From the NCBI RefSeq assembly GCF_037414475.1, contig NZ_CP147913.1, positions 310,001 to 374,000 of the forward strand: a stretch of DNA of 64,000 nt, in the 5' to 3' direction. The DNA comes from Myxococcus stipitatus. GTDB taxonomy: Bacteria > Myxococcota > Myxococcia > Myxococcales > Myxococcaceae. Made by a program: the position numbers and the translations under genes. Every line of letters begins with the position of its first letter. Within the stretch, counting starts at the first letter, position 1. The notes under the pieces were generated by a model. It was not told the DNA's origin, ran no database searches, and saw only the letters and a program-made list of their open reading frames with translations. Shown here piece after piece: positions 63,046 through 64,000 of this stretch.

Positions 63046-63996
63046 TCAGCAATCGTAATCCGGTGGCGTTCCGCCATCCTCGATTCGCACGGGCGCGGGC
63101 CCGCCCTGCTTCGCCAGCGACTCCCCGCAGTCCAGCGCCGAGTCTCCCGTCAGCGAGCGATAGAGCACACACGACGCCCGCTCGACGAAGAACGCCTGCT
63201 TGGGCCAGTCCGGCCCTCTCGCCGCGAGGATGGCCACCGCGTAGTGGCCGCCGTCCGGCAGCCGCACCAGGCCGACCTCGTTGAGCACGTTGTAGCGGGA
63301 GTCGTCCGAGCAGCAGCCCGGCGGCAGCCACCCGCCCTTGTGCCGCAGCGTCGCGCGGACCTTGGGCGGCAGCATCGTCCCCAGCCAACCACCGCACCCC
63401 TCCCGTGGCGTCAGCTCCATCCACGCGAGCAGCCGCGCCGTGGACTTGGGCTTGAGCAGTTCACCTTTCCCAAGGCGATGCAGGAAGGACACCGCATCCG
63501 CCGCGCAGAAGTAGTTGTCATTCCCCATCACCTGCGGCGAGTTGGTGGCGCGCCTCGGCTTGCCGTAGTTCCACTTCGTCAGCGCGGTGTTCTTCACGTC
63601 CAATGAGCGAAGATAGTCATTGATGGCATCGGGCCCGCCCACCAGGTCGATGACGGCTCCGGAGGCCTCGTTGTCCGAGGTGCGGAAGACCTTCTCCGCC
63701 AGCGGCGTCACCTGGGACAACTCCGCCTTCTTCAGCGCCGCGGCCACCCAGAACACCTTCGCCGAACTCGCGGAGATGTGTGGCACCGTGTCGGCGCTGC
63801 CCGCGTACTCTCCTGTCCGCAGGTCCTTCACGGCGATGGAGATGTCCGCGCCTGGGGCCAACCGGATGGCCTCCACCGCCAACGCATCCACCACCGACTG
63901 GAGCGAGTCGCGCTTCGGCCCCGCGGCTGGAGGCTCGGAGGCCAGAGCCGCCCCCATCCAGAACCAGCACAGCACCACCGCCGTCATCCGTCGCAT
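63046..63996 (-). CDS. Class A beta-lactamase/D-Ala carboxypeptidase-like serine hydrolase, start at window edge
   Basis: A protein of about 316 residues with a signal peptide (MTAVVLCWFWMGAALA). Active-site elements of the penicillin-binding serine fold are present: SSAK (nucleophile Ser and Lys), SDNEASG (SDN loop) and LRHKGGW (KTG-like box). The Glu166-type E-x-x-x-N loop of true class A beta-lactamases was not found, so a transpeptidase/carboxypeptidase-like or esterase role is as likely as beta-lactam hydrolysis. An extra GCGGW and CCSDD suggest a disulfide. ATG at 63996 is close to the window end; the true start could be 63987 or lie outside, so the N-terminus is provisional. Confidence 0.75.
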   Translation of the reverse strand: MRRMTAVVLCWFWMGAALASEPPAAGPKRDSLQSVVDALAVEAIRLAPGADISIAVKDLRTGEYAGSADTVPHISASSAKVFWVAAALKKAELSQVTPLAEKVFRTSDNEASGAVIDLVGGPDAINDYLRSLDVKNTALTKWNYGKPRRATNSPQVMGNDNYFCAADAVSFLHRLGKGELLKPKSTARLLAWMELTPREGCGGWLGTMLPPKVRATLRHKGGWLPPGCCSDDSRYNVLNEVGLVRLPDGGHYAVAILAARGPDWPKQAFFVERASCVLYRSLTGDSALDCGESLAKQGGPAPVRIEDGGTPPDYDC

Positions 63997-64000
63997 CAAC

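Noticed and set aside
1..64000. CRISPR arrays, insertion sequences, integrases, tRNA and rRNA genes
   Set aside because: No regularly spaced direct repeats, transposase motifs, terminal inverted repeats or cloverleaf/rRNA-like stretches were recognised on either strand by reading.

Overview
The window is GC-rich (high-GC third positions, GTG starts, dense ATGA/GTGA stop-start overlaps). It carries gene types typical of the Myxococcota, most likely Myxococcaceae (Myxococcus/Corallococcus/Pyxidicoccus): a PilZ sigma-54 activator, many lipoproteins, Cys-rich-tailed secreted enzymes, TIGR02996/LRR proteins and a large FTP/FnIII metalloprotease. This assignment is an inference from gene content. 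No rRNA, tRNA, CRISPR array, insertion sequence or phage module was seen.

Left part (1-8.5 kb): an incomplete ASH-like repeat lipoprotein, phosphatidylserine synthase, a lipoprotein penicillin/acyl-homoserine-lactone-type acylase with a clear terminator, a small unknown protein, a solitary ThiF/E1-like enzyme and an alpha/beta-hydrolase lipoprotein.

Centre-left (8.5-29.6 kb) is the most interesting part. A PilZ/sigma-54 activator faces an eight-gene operon in which every junction overlaps: a short radical SAM activase-like protein, an all-alpha unknown, a coiled-coil unknown, a cytosolic FtsH-like AAA+/zinc protease, a small acidic protein, a 1094-residue unknown, a MoxR AAA+ ATPase and a protein with a degenerate vWA-like domain. 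This is an FtsH-vWA-MoxR ternary system, known only from computational work as a predicted conflict or regulated-proteolysis system. A sigma-54-like promoter (GG-N10-GC) lies just before it. On the same strand, with small gaps, follow two tandem STM4015-family LRR proteins (the first with an added WGR domain) and an STM4014-family ATP-grasp protein. Facing them on the minus strand are an STM4013 hydrolase, STM4012 and STM4011 radical SAM proteins and a HAD phosphatase, all overlapping. Together they form a complete but strand-split STM4011-4015 cluster, a conserved set with no known product. A small Cys-rich lipoprotein and a zinc-ribbon membrane protein lie between the two halves.

Middle (29.6-43.7 kb): LOG-family protein, L,D-transpeptidase with an M23-like N-terminal domain, ATPase/TPR protein, discoidin-polysaccharide lyase lipoprotein, ABM monooxygenase plus iron alcohol dehydrogenase pair, a single-chain PheRS-like ligase with an FDX-ACB domain, a sphingosine-phosphate-lyase-like PLP enzyme with an FGGY kinase, and a GT39-like membrane glycosyltransferase.

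Right part (43.9-64 kb): a secreted zinc metalloprotease with two FnIII modules, AI-2E-type permease, cupin, DmpA-like P1 peptidase, DUF885 peptidase coupled to a SWIM/SNF2 helicase, M19-like dipeptidase lipoprotein, a decayed PlsC-like acyltransferase pseudogene, an amidase, small unknowns and a penicillin-binding-type serine hydrolase at the edge.
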